64,000 nucleotides of DNA from Tellurirhabdus bombi (GTDB lineage Bacteria; Bacteroidota; Bacteroidia; Cytophagales; Spirosomataceae), in NCBI RefSeq assembly GCF_021484805.1, contig NZ_CP090557.1, forward strand, positions 2,306,001 to 2,370,000, read 5' to 3'. The translations under genes and the position numbers were made by a program. The notes below the pieces were generated by a model, which searched no databases, was not told the DNA's origin, and saw only the letters and a program-made list of their open reading frames with translations. This document shows positions 40,654 to 49,283 of this stretch, in pieces (within the stretch, counting starts at the first letter, position 1; every line of letters starts with the position of its first letter).

Positions 40654-42258
40654 ATGAAACACGTCATCTACCTGCTTGCTCTAATCAGTTTTACGTCTTA
40701 CGCCCAAACGTATGATCTCGTTATTAAAAATGGCCGAATCGTAGATGGAACAGGAAACCCCTGGTATTACGCCGACCTGGGTATAAAAGCGGGCAAGGTG
40801 GCGCAGATCGGACAAATTCCTGCGACCAGTGCCAAAGCGGTGATCGACGCCAAAGGCCAAGTCGTAGCGCCTGGGTTCATCGATGTGCATACGCACGTGG
40901 AAGGCAGCCTGGAAGAGCGTCCCGGTGCTGAAAATTTCATTTACGACGGGGTCACTACCTTGGTAACGGGCAACTGTGGCAGCTCGGCAACCAACCTGAA
41001 AATGTTTTTTGACTCGCTGCGGTTAAAAGGCATTACACCCAATCTGGCCGCGATGGTAGGGCACAATACCGTTCGTTTCAAAGTGATGAAAACGGCCTTC
41101 CGCGATCCAACGGTCAAAGAACAGGCGGAAATGGAAGTGCTGGTTGCGCAAGCCATGAAAGATGGGGCAGTCGGCCTATCGACGGGCTTGATTTATACGC
41201 CGGGAACCTACGCCAAAACGCCCGAAGTGGTGAATCTGGCCAAAGTAGCCGCCCGGTACGGGGGCGTTTACGCGTCCCACATTCGCGATGAAGGCGAGAA
41301 CGTTAAAGCAGCCATCGAAGAGGCCATTCATATTAGCCGCGAGGCCGGTATTCCCGTCGAAATTTCGCACTTCAAGGTAGCCAGTAAGCCGATTTGGGGC
41401 ACTAGCTCGGAAACGATTGCTCTGGTTGAAGCCGCCCGGCGGGAAGGTATGGACGTAACCATTGATCAATACCCGTACACTGCTTCGAGTACTTCGCTGG
41501 CTAGCATTGTTCCCTCGTGGGCGCTGGCTGATAGCGACTCGATGGTGTTGGCCCGCTTCCGGGATTCGGAAACCCGCGTCAAAATTCGGAAGGAGATGCT
41601 GGCTTCGCTCAAAAAAAACAATCGCAAGAGCTACGACTACGCCGTGGTGGCGTATTATGCCCCCGACACGACTTACAACGGCATGAGCATTTCGGCGATT
41701 AATCAGAAATTAGGCCGAAAATCGAACGCGGCTACGGAGGCCGATCTAGTGATGGAATTGATGGAAAAAGCCGACATGAAGCGCATCCAGATGGTTTACC
41801 ACACCATGTCGGAGGTAGATGTCGCGAACATTCTGCGGTACCCTAATACCATGATTGCGTCCGACGCCGGAGTCGCGAAGTTTGGCTCTAACATGCCCCA
41901 CCCGCGCGGATACGGCACCAACGCCCGCGTGCTGGGTCGCTATGTGCGGGAGAAAGCCGTTATTCCGCTAGAAGATGCCGTTCGGCGCATGACTTCCTTG
42001 CCTGCCCAGCGTTTCCGGCTGGCCGACCGGGGTTTGCTAAAACCAGACTACGCCGCTGATATTGTGATCTTTGACGAAAAAACGGTTGGGGATGCGGCTA
42101 CCTACGAAGCGCCCCATGCGTATTCAAAAGGATTTTCGTACATTCTGGTAAACGGGGTTCCGGTTGTGGAAAATAGCAAGCATAACAACCAGCGCCCGGG
42201 ACAGATCTTACTAGGCAGCGGAGCGGCAGCCGGAAACATTGCTAACGCGCAAAAATAA
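40654..42258 (+). CDS. N-acyl-D-amino-acid deacylase-like amidohydrolase (secreted)
   Basis: 534 aa with a signal peptide (1-17, ending SYAQ). The amidohydrolase fold is clear: 'YDLVIKNGRIVDGTGNPWYYADLGIK' elements, metal-binding 'GFIDVHTHVEG' with the HxH pair, 'VTTLVTGNCGSS' with the Cys used as a metal ligand in D-aminoacylases, and 'YASHIRDEGENVKAAIEEAI'. It ends with 'GLLKPDYAADIVIFDEKTV'. It should remove acyl groups from N-acyl-D-amino acids in the periplasm. It lies within the DUF1553/DUF1501 cluster on the same strand, 56 bp after the first DUF1501 gene. Confidence 0.9.
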   Translation: MKHVIYLLALISFTSYAQTYDLVIKNGRIVDGTGNPWYYADLGIKAGKVAQIGQIPATSAKAVIDAKGQVVAPGFIDVHTHVEGSLEERPGAENFIYDGVTTLVTGNCGSSATNLKMFFDSLRLKGITPNLAAMVGHNTVRFKVMKTAFRDPTVKEQAEMEVLVAQAMKDGAVGLSTGLIYTPGTYAKTPEVVNLAKVAARYGGVYASHIRDEGENVKAAIEEAIHISREAGIPVEISHFKVASKPIWGTSSETIALVEAARREGMDVTIDQYPYTASSTSLASIVPSWALADSDSMVLARFRDSETRVKIRKEMLASLKKNNRKSYDYAVVAYYAPDTTYNGMSISAINQKLGRKSNAATEADLVMELMEKADMKRIQMVYHTMSEVDVANILRYPNTMIASDAGVAKFGSNMPHPRGYGTNARVLGRYVREKAVIPLEDAVRRMTSLPAQRFRLADRGLLKPDYAADIVIFDEKTVGDAATYEAPHAYSKGFSYILVNGVPVVENSKHNNQRPGQILLGSGAAAGNIANAQK

Positions 42259-42265
42259 GCCGGCT

Positions 42266-42658
42266 ATGGAGGGGAATTGGCGTGAAAAAACGCTCGAAGA
42301 GTTAGAAGCAACAAGCTGGGACGAGCCGGATTTTGCCAGTGACACCGTGCAGAAAACACACGCGCTGCGCAAAACGCCTTTGGCCCGCTTTACGGCAGAA
42401 GATGTGCGTATTCTGATCAGCCAGCGTATTTCGTTACCCTATCTGGTGCCGCTAGCCATTGAAAAGCTTCAGCAGAATCTGTTTGTTGAAGGAGATTTTT
42501 ACCCCGGCGATCTTTTACAAAGTGTGCTTTCCATCGATGAAGCATTCTGGGTGAATAATCGGGCTTTGTGGCGACAGGTTTTTGAGTTGATTCGTGACCG
42601 AATGTGGGAAGTGGAAGAGCGGTACATTAACGCTGAGCCCTTCCTGGAATTGTCGTAA
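42266..42658 (+). CDS. CdiI-type contact-dependent inhibition immunity family protein (orphan)
   Basis: 130 aa from the ATG at 42266, 7 bp after the deacylase stop. It has the pattern 'KTLEELEATSWDEPDF', 'HALRKTPLARFTAEDVRILISQRISLPYLVPLAIEKL', 'EGDFYPGDLLQSVLSI' and 'FWVNNRALW'. This matches the family annotated as contact-dependent growth inhibition immunity protein (CdiI_2). No CdiA, CdiB or polymorphic toxin is encoded nearby, and the gene is embedded in a metabolic cluster. It may therefore be a solitary immunity gene or a relative with another role. Cytoplasmic, no membrane helix. Confidence 0.7.
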   Translation: MEGNWREKTLEELEATSWDEPDFASDTVQKTHALRKTPLARFTAEDVRILISQRISLPYLVPLAIEKLQQNLFVEGDFYPGDLLQSVLSIDEAFWVNNRALWRQVFELIRDRMWEVEERYINAEPFLELS

Positions 42659-42703
42659 TAACCTAAGCTCGTCCTAGAAAATAGTGCCTTTTCCTAGACC
42701 CTT

Positions 42704-44227
42704 ATGAAAATTTTGTTGTTGCAGGCCGCCGTCGCAGCACCGTCGGAATGGGCCTTGTTTTTCGGACATTTTCACCCGTTGATTGTCCACCTGCCGATTG
42801 GTTTTCTCCTGATTGCGGGACTGCTGGAAATTGACCGGCTGACGCGTCGGCAACGGGTGGCGTCGCACACCGTTACCCTGATTTTGTTCTGGTCGGCGGT
42901 GAGCGCAACGCTGGCCTGTATTTTTGGGTATCTGCTTTCCTTAACTGGTGGTTACGAGGAAGAAACGCTGGAAAGCCACAAATGGCAGGGGATTGGGGTG
43001 GCTCTGTTCTCGTGGGTTGCCTGGGCCGCCAAATACGAAAAATGGAGTCATAAAATTTCGTTTGGACAATTGCTGTACCTGCCCGCGCTGGGCGTTTCGT
43101 TGCTGTTACTGCTATCCACCGGACACTTGGGCGGGGCACTTACCCACGGCTCCGACTACCTGACCCAGCATACGCCCGAACCACTGCGCTCACTGGCAGG
43201 CATCCCGCCCCGGCCCGAAAAAGAAGTGGCTATGCCAGCCATTACCGATGTGAATCAGGCCTTGGTATACGAGCAAATTGTGGGTCCAATTTTGAAAAGC
43301 CGCTGTATTCAGTGCCATAACGCCGAAAAATCGAAAGCGGATTTGCGGTTGGATACGCCGGAAATGATTCAAAAAGGCAGTGAAGACGGTCCCGTGCTGG
43401 TAGCGGGGAAAGCCGTTGATAGCGAACTGATTAAGGTTTGTCTGTTGCCGCTGGAAGACGACCAGCACATGCCGCCCAAAGGCAAAACCCAACTCACAGA
43501 AAGCCAACTTACATTGCTCACCTGGTGGATTAACGAAGGGGCTTCGTTCAACAAAAGAGTGGCGGATTTGAAAATAACCGACGACGTGAAACCTGCGTTG
43601 GCTGCTTTGGGTGGTGGGAATGCGCCGGATGGTAGTTCTGCGAAAACAAACGGGCCAACCGAGTCACCGGTACTGGCTTTAAAGGTGGCCGCCCCGGACG
43701 CCAAAGCAATTGAGGCGCTAAAAAAGGCCGGCTTACTGGTTATGCCTTTAGCCAAAGACCAGCATCTGCTGGAAGTAAGCGCGGTAAATGCCCGATCTTT
43801 TAACGATGCCCAAGCCGCGTTGCTGCTTCCCTTAAAAGAACAGATTGTCTGGTTGAAGCTGGGGAATACGCCGATTACGGACGCGGCCATGAGCCAGATT
43901 TCCCAATTGAAAAATCTTCAGAAACTGCACCTGGAGCAAACCAAAATTACTGATGCGGGGCTAAAAACTTTGACCGGACTGCCGTATCTGGAGTATTTAA
44001 ATCTCTATGGAACAGCCATTACTGATGCGGGAATGAGTAACCTAAGTAACCTGAAAGCGTTGAAAAGTCTTTATATCTGGCAAACAAAAGTGACCGAAGC
44101 GGGCGTGGAGGCCCTGAGAAAAGCGAACAATTCGGTAGAGGTCAATACGGGATTGGCAGAAAATAGCATCGCGGATTTTATCAAACCAGCCGATTCAGCA
44201 GCATCAAAAGCTAAAGGAACAAAATAG
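42704..44227 (+). CDS. DUF2231 membrane domain - cytochrome c - leucine-rich repeat protein
   Basis: 507 aa. Residues 18-150 contain four membrane helices with the DUF2231 motif 'FFGHFHPLIVHLPIGFLLIAGLLEI'. Residues 190-290 form a planctomycete-type cytochrome C domain with CxxCH in 'SRCIQCHNAEKSKADLRLDTPE' and 'DDQHMPPKGKTQL'. Residues 370-480 carry at least four leucine-rich repeats of the 'ITDAGL..L..L..L..L' type. The protein would display a haem domain and an LRR surface in the periplasm, anchored in the inner membrane. The cluster context suggests an electron-transfer or assembly partner of the DUF1549/DUF1553 proteins; the function is not known. Confidence 0.82.
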   Translation: MKILLLQAAVAAPSEWALFFGHFHPLIVHLPIGFLLIAGLLEIDRLTRRQRVASHTVTLILFWSAVSATLACIFGYLLSLTGGYEEETLESHKWQGIGVALFSWVAWAAKYEKWSHKISFGQLLYLPALGVSLLLLLSTGHLGGALTHGSDYLTQHTPEPLRSLAGIPPRPEKEVAMPAITDVNQALVYEQIVGPILKSRCIQCHNAEKSKADLRLDTPEMIQKGSEDGPVLVAGKAVDSELIKVCLLPLEDDQHMPPKGKTQLTESQLTLLTWWINEGASFNKRVADLKITDDVKPALAALGGGNAPDGSSAKTNGPTESPVLALKVAAPDAKAIEALKKAGLLVMPLAKDQHLLEVSAVNARSFNDAQAALLLPLKEQIVWLKLGNTPITDAAMSQISQLKNLQKLHLEQTKITDAGLKTLTGLPYLEYLNLYGTAITDAGMSNLSNLKALKSLYIWQTKVTEAGVEALRKANNSVEVNTGLAENSIADFIKPADSAASKAKGTK

Positions 44228-44274
44228 GACGTTTTTGGGATTAATTGGGATAATGAGTTAACTTAGTAGCTGCT

Positions 44275-44286
44275 AGGCAATTGCCT
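44275..44286. promoter_or_regulatory. 12-bp perfect palindrome upstream of the second DUF1549/DUF1553 gene
   Basis: AGGCAATTGCCT is a perfect palindrome 28 bp upstream of the ATG at 44315. It could be an operator or a short hairpin in the leader; no regulator can be assigned. Confidence 0.25.
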
Positions 44287-44314
44287 GACAAGTTGACTAT
44301 TCCTTACCTAACCT

Positions 44315-47300
44315 ATGAATCATTGGCTTGCTACTCGGCTTTTTCTGGCGGGAGTCACGCTTCTTGCCTTTAGCTGGACCTCATGCAGCCGGGTCGAAAA
44401 GCCCGCCGAAATTCTGGCGGTGGAACAGCAACTGCCCGAAAAAGTTGATTATAACCTGCACGTAAAACCCATTCTGTCGGATCGCTGCTTCGCCTGCCAC
44501 GGCCCCGATAAAGCCAAGCAACAGGCTGGTCTGCGGCTGGATACGCCCGAAGGGGCTTACGAAGCCTTAGCCGAAAGTGGCAAACGAGCCATCGTCCCGG
44601 AAAATTTAGCCAAGAGTGAGCTTTACCACCGCATTGTCAGCAACGATCCAGATTATCGGATGCCTACGCCAGAATCCAACCTGACCTTAACCGCTGAGGA
44701 GAAAGCCATTTTGGTGCGGTGGATCGAGCAGGGAGCAGAATATAAGCCGCACTGGTCGCTGGTCAAGCCCGAAAAACCCGCCTTACCGGAAGTCAAAGAA
44801 AAGCAGTGGGTGCGCAATGACATTGACCAATTTGTGCTCAAAAAGCTGGAAGAAAAAGGCCTGAAACACGCTGCGGAAGCGGACAAAGCGATGCTGCTGC
44901 GGCGGGTTACGCTGGATTTGACGGGTTTGCCGCCCAGCCCGGCAGAGGTCGATGCGTTTCTGGCTGACCAGTCGCCCAATGCGTACGAGAAAGTAGTGAA
45001 CCGTTTGCTATACAGCCCGCAGTACGGCGAACGGCAGGCGGCGGAATGGCTCGATGTGGCACGGTATGCCGACACCCACGGGTATCAGGACGATGGCATG
45101 CGTACCATGTGGCCTTACCGCGATTGGGTCATTAAAGCATACAACCAGAACTTACCTTACGATCAGTTCATTACGTGGCAACTGGCGGGCGACATGCTGC
45201 CGAAGCCCGCGCAGCCGGAAAAGGCCCGGGATATACTCATCGCCACGGCCTTTAACCGGAATCACCAGCAAAGCCAGGAAGGAGGCATTGTGGACGAGGA
45301 ATACCGCGTGGAATACGTCGCGGATCGAACTAATACGTTCGGGAAGGCCATGCTGGGATTGACCGTCGAGTGCGCGCGTTGCCACGACCACAAATACGAT
45401 CCCATTAGCCAAAAAGATTACTTCTCGTTATTCGCTTTTTTTAACAGCAACAACGACCGGGGGCAGATTCCGTATAACGGGGAGGCCGCCCCGACCATCA
45501 CGCTAACATCTCGGGAAGCCGAAGAAAAGCTTCGTTTTATCCATCAGAAATTAAAGCCATTACAAGCAGATCTCTTACCAAATCGTCCTGATTACCAGCG
45601 CCGATTCAGTCAATGGATAGGGCAGGCAGAGCAAAGTTTGCCTTCGGCCATAACGACGGGTTTAATTGCGCATTACTCATTTGATGAAGCCGATCCGTTG
45701 GACTACGCTGCCTGGACCAAAGCCGAAGAGGAAAAAAGTAAGCGGGAAGAAGCCCGGCGGAAACAGGAGGAAACCAAGCGGAAAAAGCCAGCGCCCAAGC
45801 CAGAGAAGTCCGTAGCGAAGCGAAAAATGAAAGCCGAACTAGATAAAGATCCGCGCAATCTTTTTGTTAATTCGGTGAATGACACGCTCCCCGCCCGACT
45901 GGGTGGCGACCCCGAAAAATATGCCCAAAGTGTGCCGGGACGTTTTGGCAAAGCGCGTTTTCTACCGGGCGACAGCCAGATTCAACTCCCATTCGACTTC
46001 GCGGTATTTGAACAGAATCAGCCTTTTACGATCAGTAGTTGGTTTAATCTGGCGCAGTTGGGAACGGAAGCAACGCTTTTGGGGCGCACCACGGGACCCA
46101 TGGACGGCCAACGGGGCTATCAGCTTGATTTGCTGAAGGACGGGCGGTTGAAAGTTACCCTTAGCCACGTCTGGCCGGACAATGCGCTGGATATCGAAAC
46201 GATTGACAAAGTACCGGTTAAAAAGTGGTTTCAGGTCGCTTTTACGTACGATGGTTCAGGCCAGGCGAAGGGCTTGTCGCTGTACCTGAACGGTCAGCCC
46301 GCCCGTACCAAAATCATTACCGATAACCTGAAACACAGCATTATCTACGGAAAAGACTGGACGCACTGGGCGCAGCATCCGTTTTACATTGGCCGCATGC
46401 ACGATTATTTCTACAAGAACATTGCCGTCGATGAACTCCGCATTTACGACCGTTGCCTAACTTCTCTGGAAATGCCCCAGTTGGCCGGGCAACCGGATGC
46501 CTTGTCGGCGGCTTTGCGAACACCCGCTCCGAAACGAACTCCTGCCCAACGAGCTGGGCTGTACAATTTCTACGTAACGGTTGTTGACACGACTTACCGC
46601 GCGGCGCATAAAAAAACCATGCAGCTTCGCGGTGACGAATTGATGCTGTACACCAACGCCGATCAGGTGATGGTGATGCGCGAGCGCAGGACGCCCCGCA
46701 AAACGTTTCTGCTCAAACGGGGCGCTTACGATGCGCCCGGCGAAGAAGTTAAACCGGCAACCTTGTCGGCGTTTGGAACAATGCCCGCCGAGTTTCCCCG
46801 CAATCGGCTGGGGCTGGCCAAATGGGTACTGAGTAAGAATAATCCGCTGTTTGCGCGCGTGATCGTGAATCGGGTTTGGCAGCAGTATTTTGGGCAGGGT
46901 CTGGTAAAATCAAGCGACGATTTCGGGAATCAGGGGGCCTTGCCTTCGCATCCCGAATTACTGGATTACCTGGCCATTCAGTTTCGCGAGGGGGGTGGCG
47001 GCACATCGCCCTGGAACATGAAAGCGTTGCATAAACAGATTGTCATGTCGGCTACCTACCGGCAGTCGTCAGCGGTTTCGGATGCCGTTCGGGAAAAAGA
47101 TTTCGACAATACTTACCTGTCGCGGGGGCCGAGTTACCGCCTGTCGGCGGAGCAGGTGCGCGATGTGGCTTTAGCGGCCAGCGGACTCTTAACTCGCAAA
47201 GTCGGGGGCGGTAGCGTTTATCCCTACCAGCCCGCTGGCATCTGGGAAGCCTTAGCCACCCGCAACGCCACAAAATACGTACAAAGCCACAACGACAGTT

Positions 47301-47755
47301 TGTACCGACGGTCGATGTATACATTCTGGAAACGCTCATCACCACCGCCCATGATGCTCAATTTTGATGCGTCGGAGCGGCATTTCTGCATTGTCCGGCG
47401 GCAAAAAACATCGACCCCTTTGCAGGCATTGGTTACACTTAATGATCCACAATTGGTAGAGGCCGCGCGGGTGCTGGCCCAGCAGCTGTCGCAGGAAAAA
47501 GAAGCAAAAGAAAACATCAATTTCCTGTTTAAATCGGTGATCAGTCGGGCGGGACGTTCGCAAGAAATCGCGCTGATGCAGCAATTATATGAAGAAGAAC
47601 TGGCTGATTTTAAGAGAGATAAGAAACGAGCGAAAGACTTAGTAGCCGTTGGCGAATACCCTTTAAAAACTCGGCTTCCGGCTCCTGAGCTGGCTGCCTG
47701 GACCGTGGTGGCGAGTACCATTATGAATTTTGATGAAGCAATCATTAAGCGATAA
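44315..47755 (+). CDS. DUF1549/DUF1553 protein with a c-type haem motif and a LamG domain, second copy
   Basis: 1146 aa. A lipoprotein-like signal (hydrophobic 7-20, then 'WTSCSR') precedes a cytochrome C domain with CxxCH in 'SDRCFACHGPDKAK'. Next is DUF1549 ('RVTLDLTGLPPSPAEV', 'WLDVARYADTHGYQDDGMR', second CxxCH in 'ECARCHDHKYDP'). Unlike the first copy, a charged Lys/Glu-rich linker (about 470-515) and a LamG/concanavalin-like domain ('FTISSWFNLAQLGTEATLLGR', 'VDELRIYDRCLT') are inserted before DUF1553 ('NRLGLAKWVLSKNNPLFARVIVNRVWQQYFG'). The insertion suggests carbohydrate binding. It is followed 12 bp later by its DUF1501 partner. Function unknown; periplasmic or surface-attached. Confidence 0.9.
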   Translation: MNHWLATRLFLAGVTLLAFSWTSCSRVEKPAEILAVEQQLPEKVDYNLHVKPILSDRCFACHGPDKAKQQAGLRLDTPEGAYEALAESGKRAIVPENLAKSELYHRIVSNDPDYRMPTPESNLTLTAEEKAILVRWIEQGAEYKPHWSLVKPEKPALPEVKEKQWVRNDIDQFVLKKLEEKGLKHAAEADKAMLLRRVTLDLTGLPPSPAEVDAFLADQSPNAYEKVVNRLLYSPQYGERQAAEWLDVARYADTHGYQDDGMRTMWPYRDWVIKAYNQNLPYDQFITWQLAGDMLPKPAQPEKARDILIATAFNRNHQQSQEGGIVDEEYRVEYVADRTNTFGKAMLGLTVECARCHDHKYDPISQKDYFSLFAFFNSNNDRGQIPYNGEAAPTITLTSREAEEKLRFIHQKLKPLQADLLPNRPDYQRRFSQWIGQAEQSLPSAITTGLIAHYSFDEADPLDYAAWTKAEEEKSKREEARRKQEETKRKKPAPKPEKSVAKRKMKAELDKDPRNLFVNSVNDTLPARLGGDPEKYAQSVPGRFGKARFLPGDSQIQLPFDFAVFEQNQPFTISSWFNLAQLGTEATLLGRTTGPMDGQRGYQLDLLKDGRLKVTLSHVWPDNALDIETIDKVPVKKWFQVAFTYDGSGQAKGLSLYLNGQPARTKIITDNLKHSIIYGKDWTHWAQHPFYIGRMHDYFYKNIAVDELRIYDRCLTSLEMPQLAGQPDALSAALRTPAPKRTPAQRAGLYNFYVTVVDTTYRAAHKKTMQLRGDELMLYTNADQVMVMRERRTPRKTFLLKRGAYDAPGEEVKPATLSAFGTMPAEFPRNRLGLAKWVLSKNNPLFARVIVNRVWQQYFGQGLVKSSDDFGNQGALPSHPELLDYLAIQFREGGGGTSPWNMKALHKQIVMSATYRQSSAVSDAVREKDFDNTYLSRGPSYRLSAEQVRDVALAASGLLTRKVGGGSVYPYQPAGIWEALATRNATKYVQSHNDSLYRRSMYTFWKRSSPPPMMLNFDASERHFCIVRRQKTSTPLQALVTLNDPQLVEAARVLAQQLSQEKEAKENINFLFKSVISRAGRSQEIALMQQLYEEELADFKRDKKRAKDLVAVGEYPLKTRLPAPELAAWTVVASTIMNFDEAIIKR

Positions 47756-47767
47756 AACAACAAGTAG

Positions 47768-49225
47768 ATGGCTGATCTTCAGGACGAAATACACGACCAG
47801 TTAAGTCGGCGTAATTTTTTGGGGCGTGCCAGTGCCGGTATCGGTACATTGGCGTTGGCCTCCCTGCTGAACCCTAAAGACCTGTTTGCGGGCGGGACAA
47901 AACCAGGTGAAAGCGGCGCTTTGGGGAAACCGCATTTTCCGCCGAAAGTGAAGCGAATTATCTACCTGTTTCAGAGCGGAGCGCCATCGCAACTGGACTT
48001 ATTCGACTACAAACCCAAGCTGGAAACGATGTGGGGGCAGGACCTGCCGGAATCCATTCGGAAGGGCCAGCGCCTGACGGGAATGACCGCCGGACAGAGC
48101 CGGTTTCCGCTGGCTGCTTCGAAGTTTCGTTTTGCGCAACACGGCCATAGCCGGATGTGGGTCAGTGAGTTACTGCCTTATACGTCTAAAATTGTGGACG
48201 AATTATGCTTTATCCGCACATTACATACCGATGCGATCAACCACGATCCGGCGGTTACTTTTTTCCAGACGGGTTCGCAGCAGGGCGGGCGGCCTTCGTT
48301 TGGTTCGTGGGTGAGCTACGGGCTTGGGTCGGATAATCAGAACATGCCGGCTTTTGTGGTGCTGCTTTCCAAAGGCCGGGATGGCGATCAGCCCCTTTAT
48401 GCCAAATTATGGAGCAATGGCTTTTTGCCCTCTGTGCATCAGGGCGTCGTTTTTCGCTCCGGTCCCGACCCGGTTTTCTACCTCAACAACCCACCCGGAA
48501 TTGACAAAACCAGTCGCCGCCGGATGCTGGATTACCTGGCTAAAATGCATCAGGAGCAGTACAAGCATGTCCTTGATCCAGAGATCAATAACCGCATGGC
48601 GCAGTATGAAATGGCGTATCGAATGCAAACTTCGGTGCCCGAAACGCTGGATATTGGCAAGGAGCCTCAATACATCTTTGATCTTTACGGACCTGACTCG
48701 CGGAAGCCGGGGACGTTTGCGGCCAATTGCCTATTAGCCCGAAAATTGATTGAAAAAGACGTCAAGTTTGTCCAACTTTACCACCAGGGTTGGGATCAGC
48801 ACGGAAACTTGCCGAACGATATAAAGATTCAGGCCAAAAGCGTCGATCAGGCGTCGGCAGCTTTGGTGATGGATTTGAAGCAGCGTGGTCTGCTGGATGA
48901 AACGCTGGTGATTTGGGGCGGCGAATTTGGCCGGACAAACTATTCCCAGGGCAAGTTATCGAAAGAAAATTACGGTCGTGATCACCACCCGCGTTGCTTT
49001 ACGGTCTGGATGGCCGGAGCAGGTATTCGGAAAAGCATGGTGTACGGAGAGACCGACGAATTTGGGTATAATATCATTCAAAATCCCGTTCATGTGCATG
49101 ATTTCCAGGCTACGCTGCTGCACCTGATGGGCGTCGATCACGAGAAACTCATCTTCAAACACCAGGGCCGACGCTATCGGCTAACGGATGTGCACGGTAA
49201 AGTGATCAAGCCCGTGCTGCTATAG
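47768..49225 (+). CDS. DUF1501 protein, second copy
   Basis: 485 aa. The Tat signal 'SRRNFLGRASAGIGTLALASLL' elements (residues 13-34) have a perfect twin-arginine motif. The body parallels the first DUF1501 protein: 'RIIYLFQSGAPSQLDLFDYKPKLE', 'LCFIRTLHTDAINHDPAVTFFQTGS', 'LDETLVIWGGEFGRTNYS' and 'GRDHHPRCFTVWMAGAGIRKS', ending 'YRLTDVHGKVIKPVL'. It is probably an alkaline-phosphatase-superfamily protein exported in folded form together with a metal. The partner is the DUF1549/DUF1553 protein immediately upstream. Confidence 0.9.
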   Translation: MADLQDEIHDQLSRRNFLGRASAGIGTLALASLLNPKDLFAGGTKPGESGALGKPHFPPKVKRIIYLFQSGAPSQLDLFDYKPKLETMWGQDLPESIRKGQRLTGMTAGQSRFPLAASKFRFAQHGHSRMWVSELLPYTSKIVDELCFIRTLHTDAINHDPAVTFFQTGSQQGGRPSFGSWVSYGLGSDNQNMPAFVVLLSKGRDGDQPLYAKLWSNGFLPSVHQGVVFRSGPDPVFYLNNPPGIDKTSRRRMLDYLAKMHQEQYKHVLDPEINNRMAQYEMAYRMQTSVPETLDIGKEPQYIFDLYGPDSRKPGTFAANCLLARKLIEKDVKFVQLYHQGWDQHGNLPNDIKIQAKSVDQASAALVMDLKQRGLLDETLVIWGGEFGRTNYSQGKLSKENYGRDHHPRCFTVWMAGAGIRKSMVYGETDEFGYNIIQNPVHVHDFQATLLHLMGVDHEKLIFKHQGRRYRLTDVHGKVIKPVLL

Positions 49226-49283
49226 CCTTTCCAACAATTCTCTGTTGAAAAGGATTTATTAATAAACCACCTTTTTGATAGAC

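Noticed and set aside
43860-44130. DNA tandem repeat under the ITDAGL motifs
   Set aside because: The repetition is at the protein level (leucine-rich repeats); the nucleotide copies are diverged and are not a separate element.
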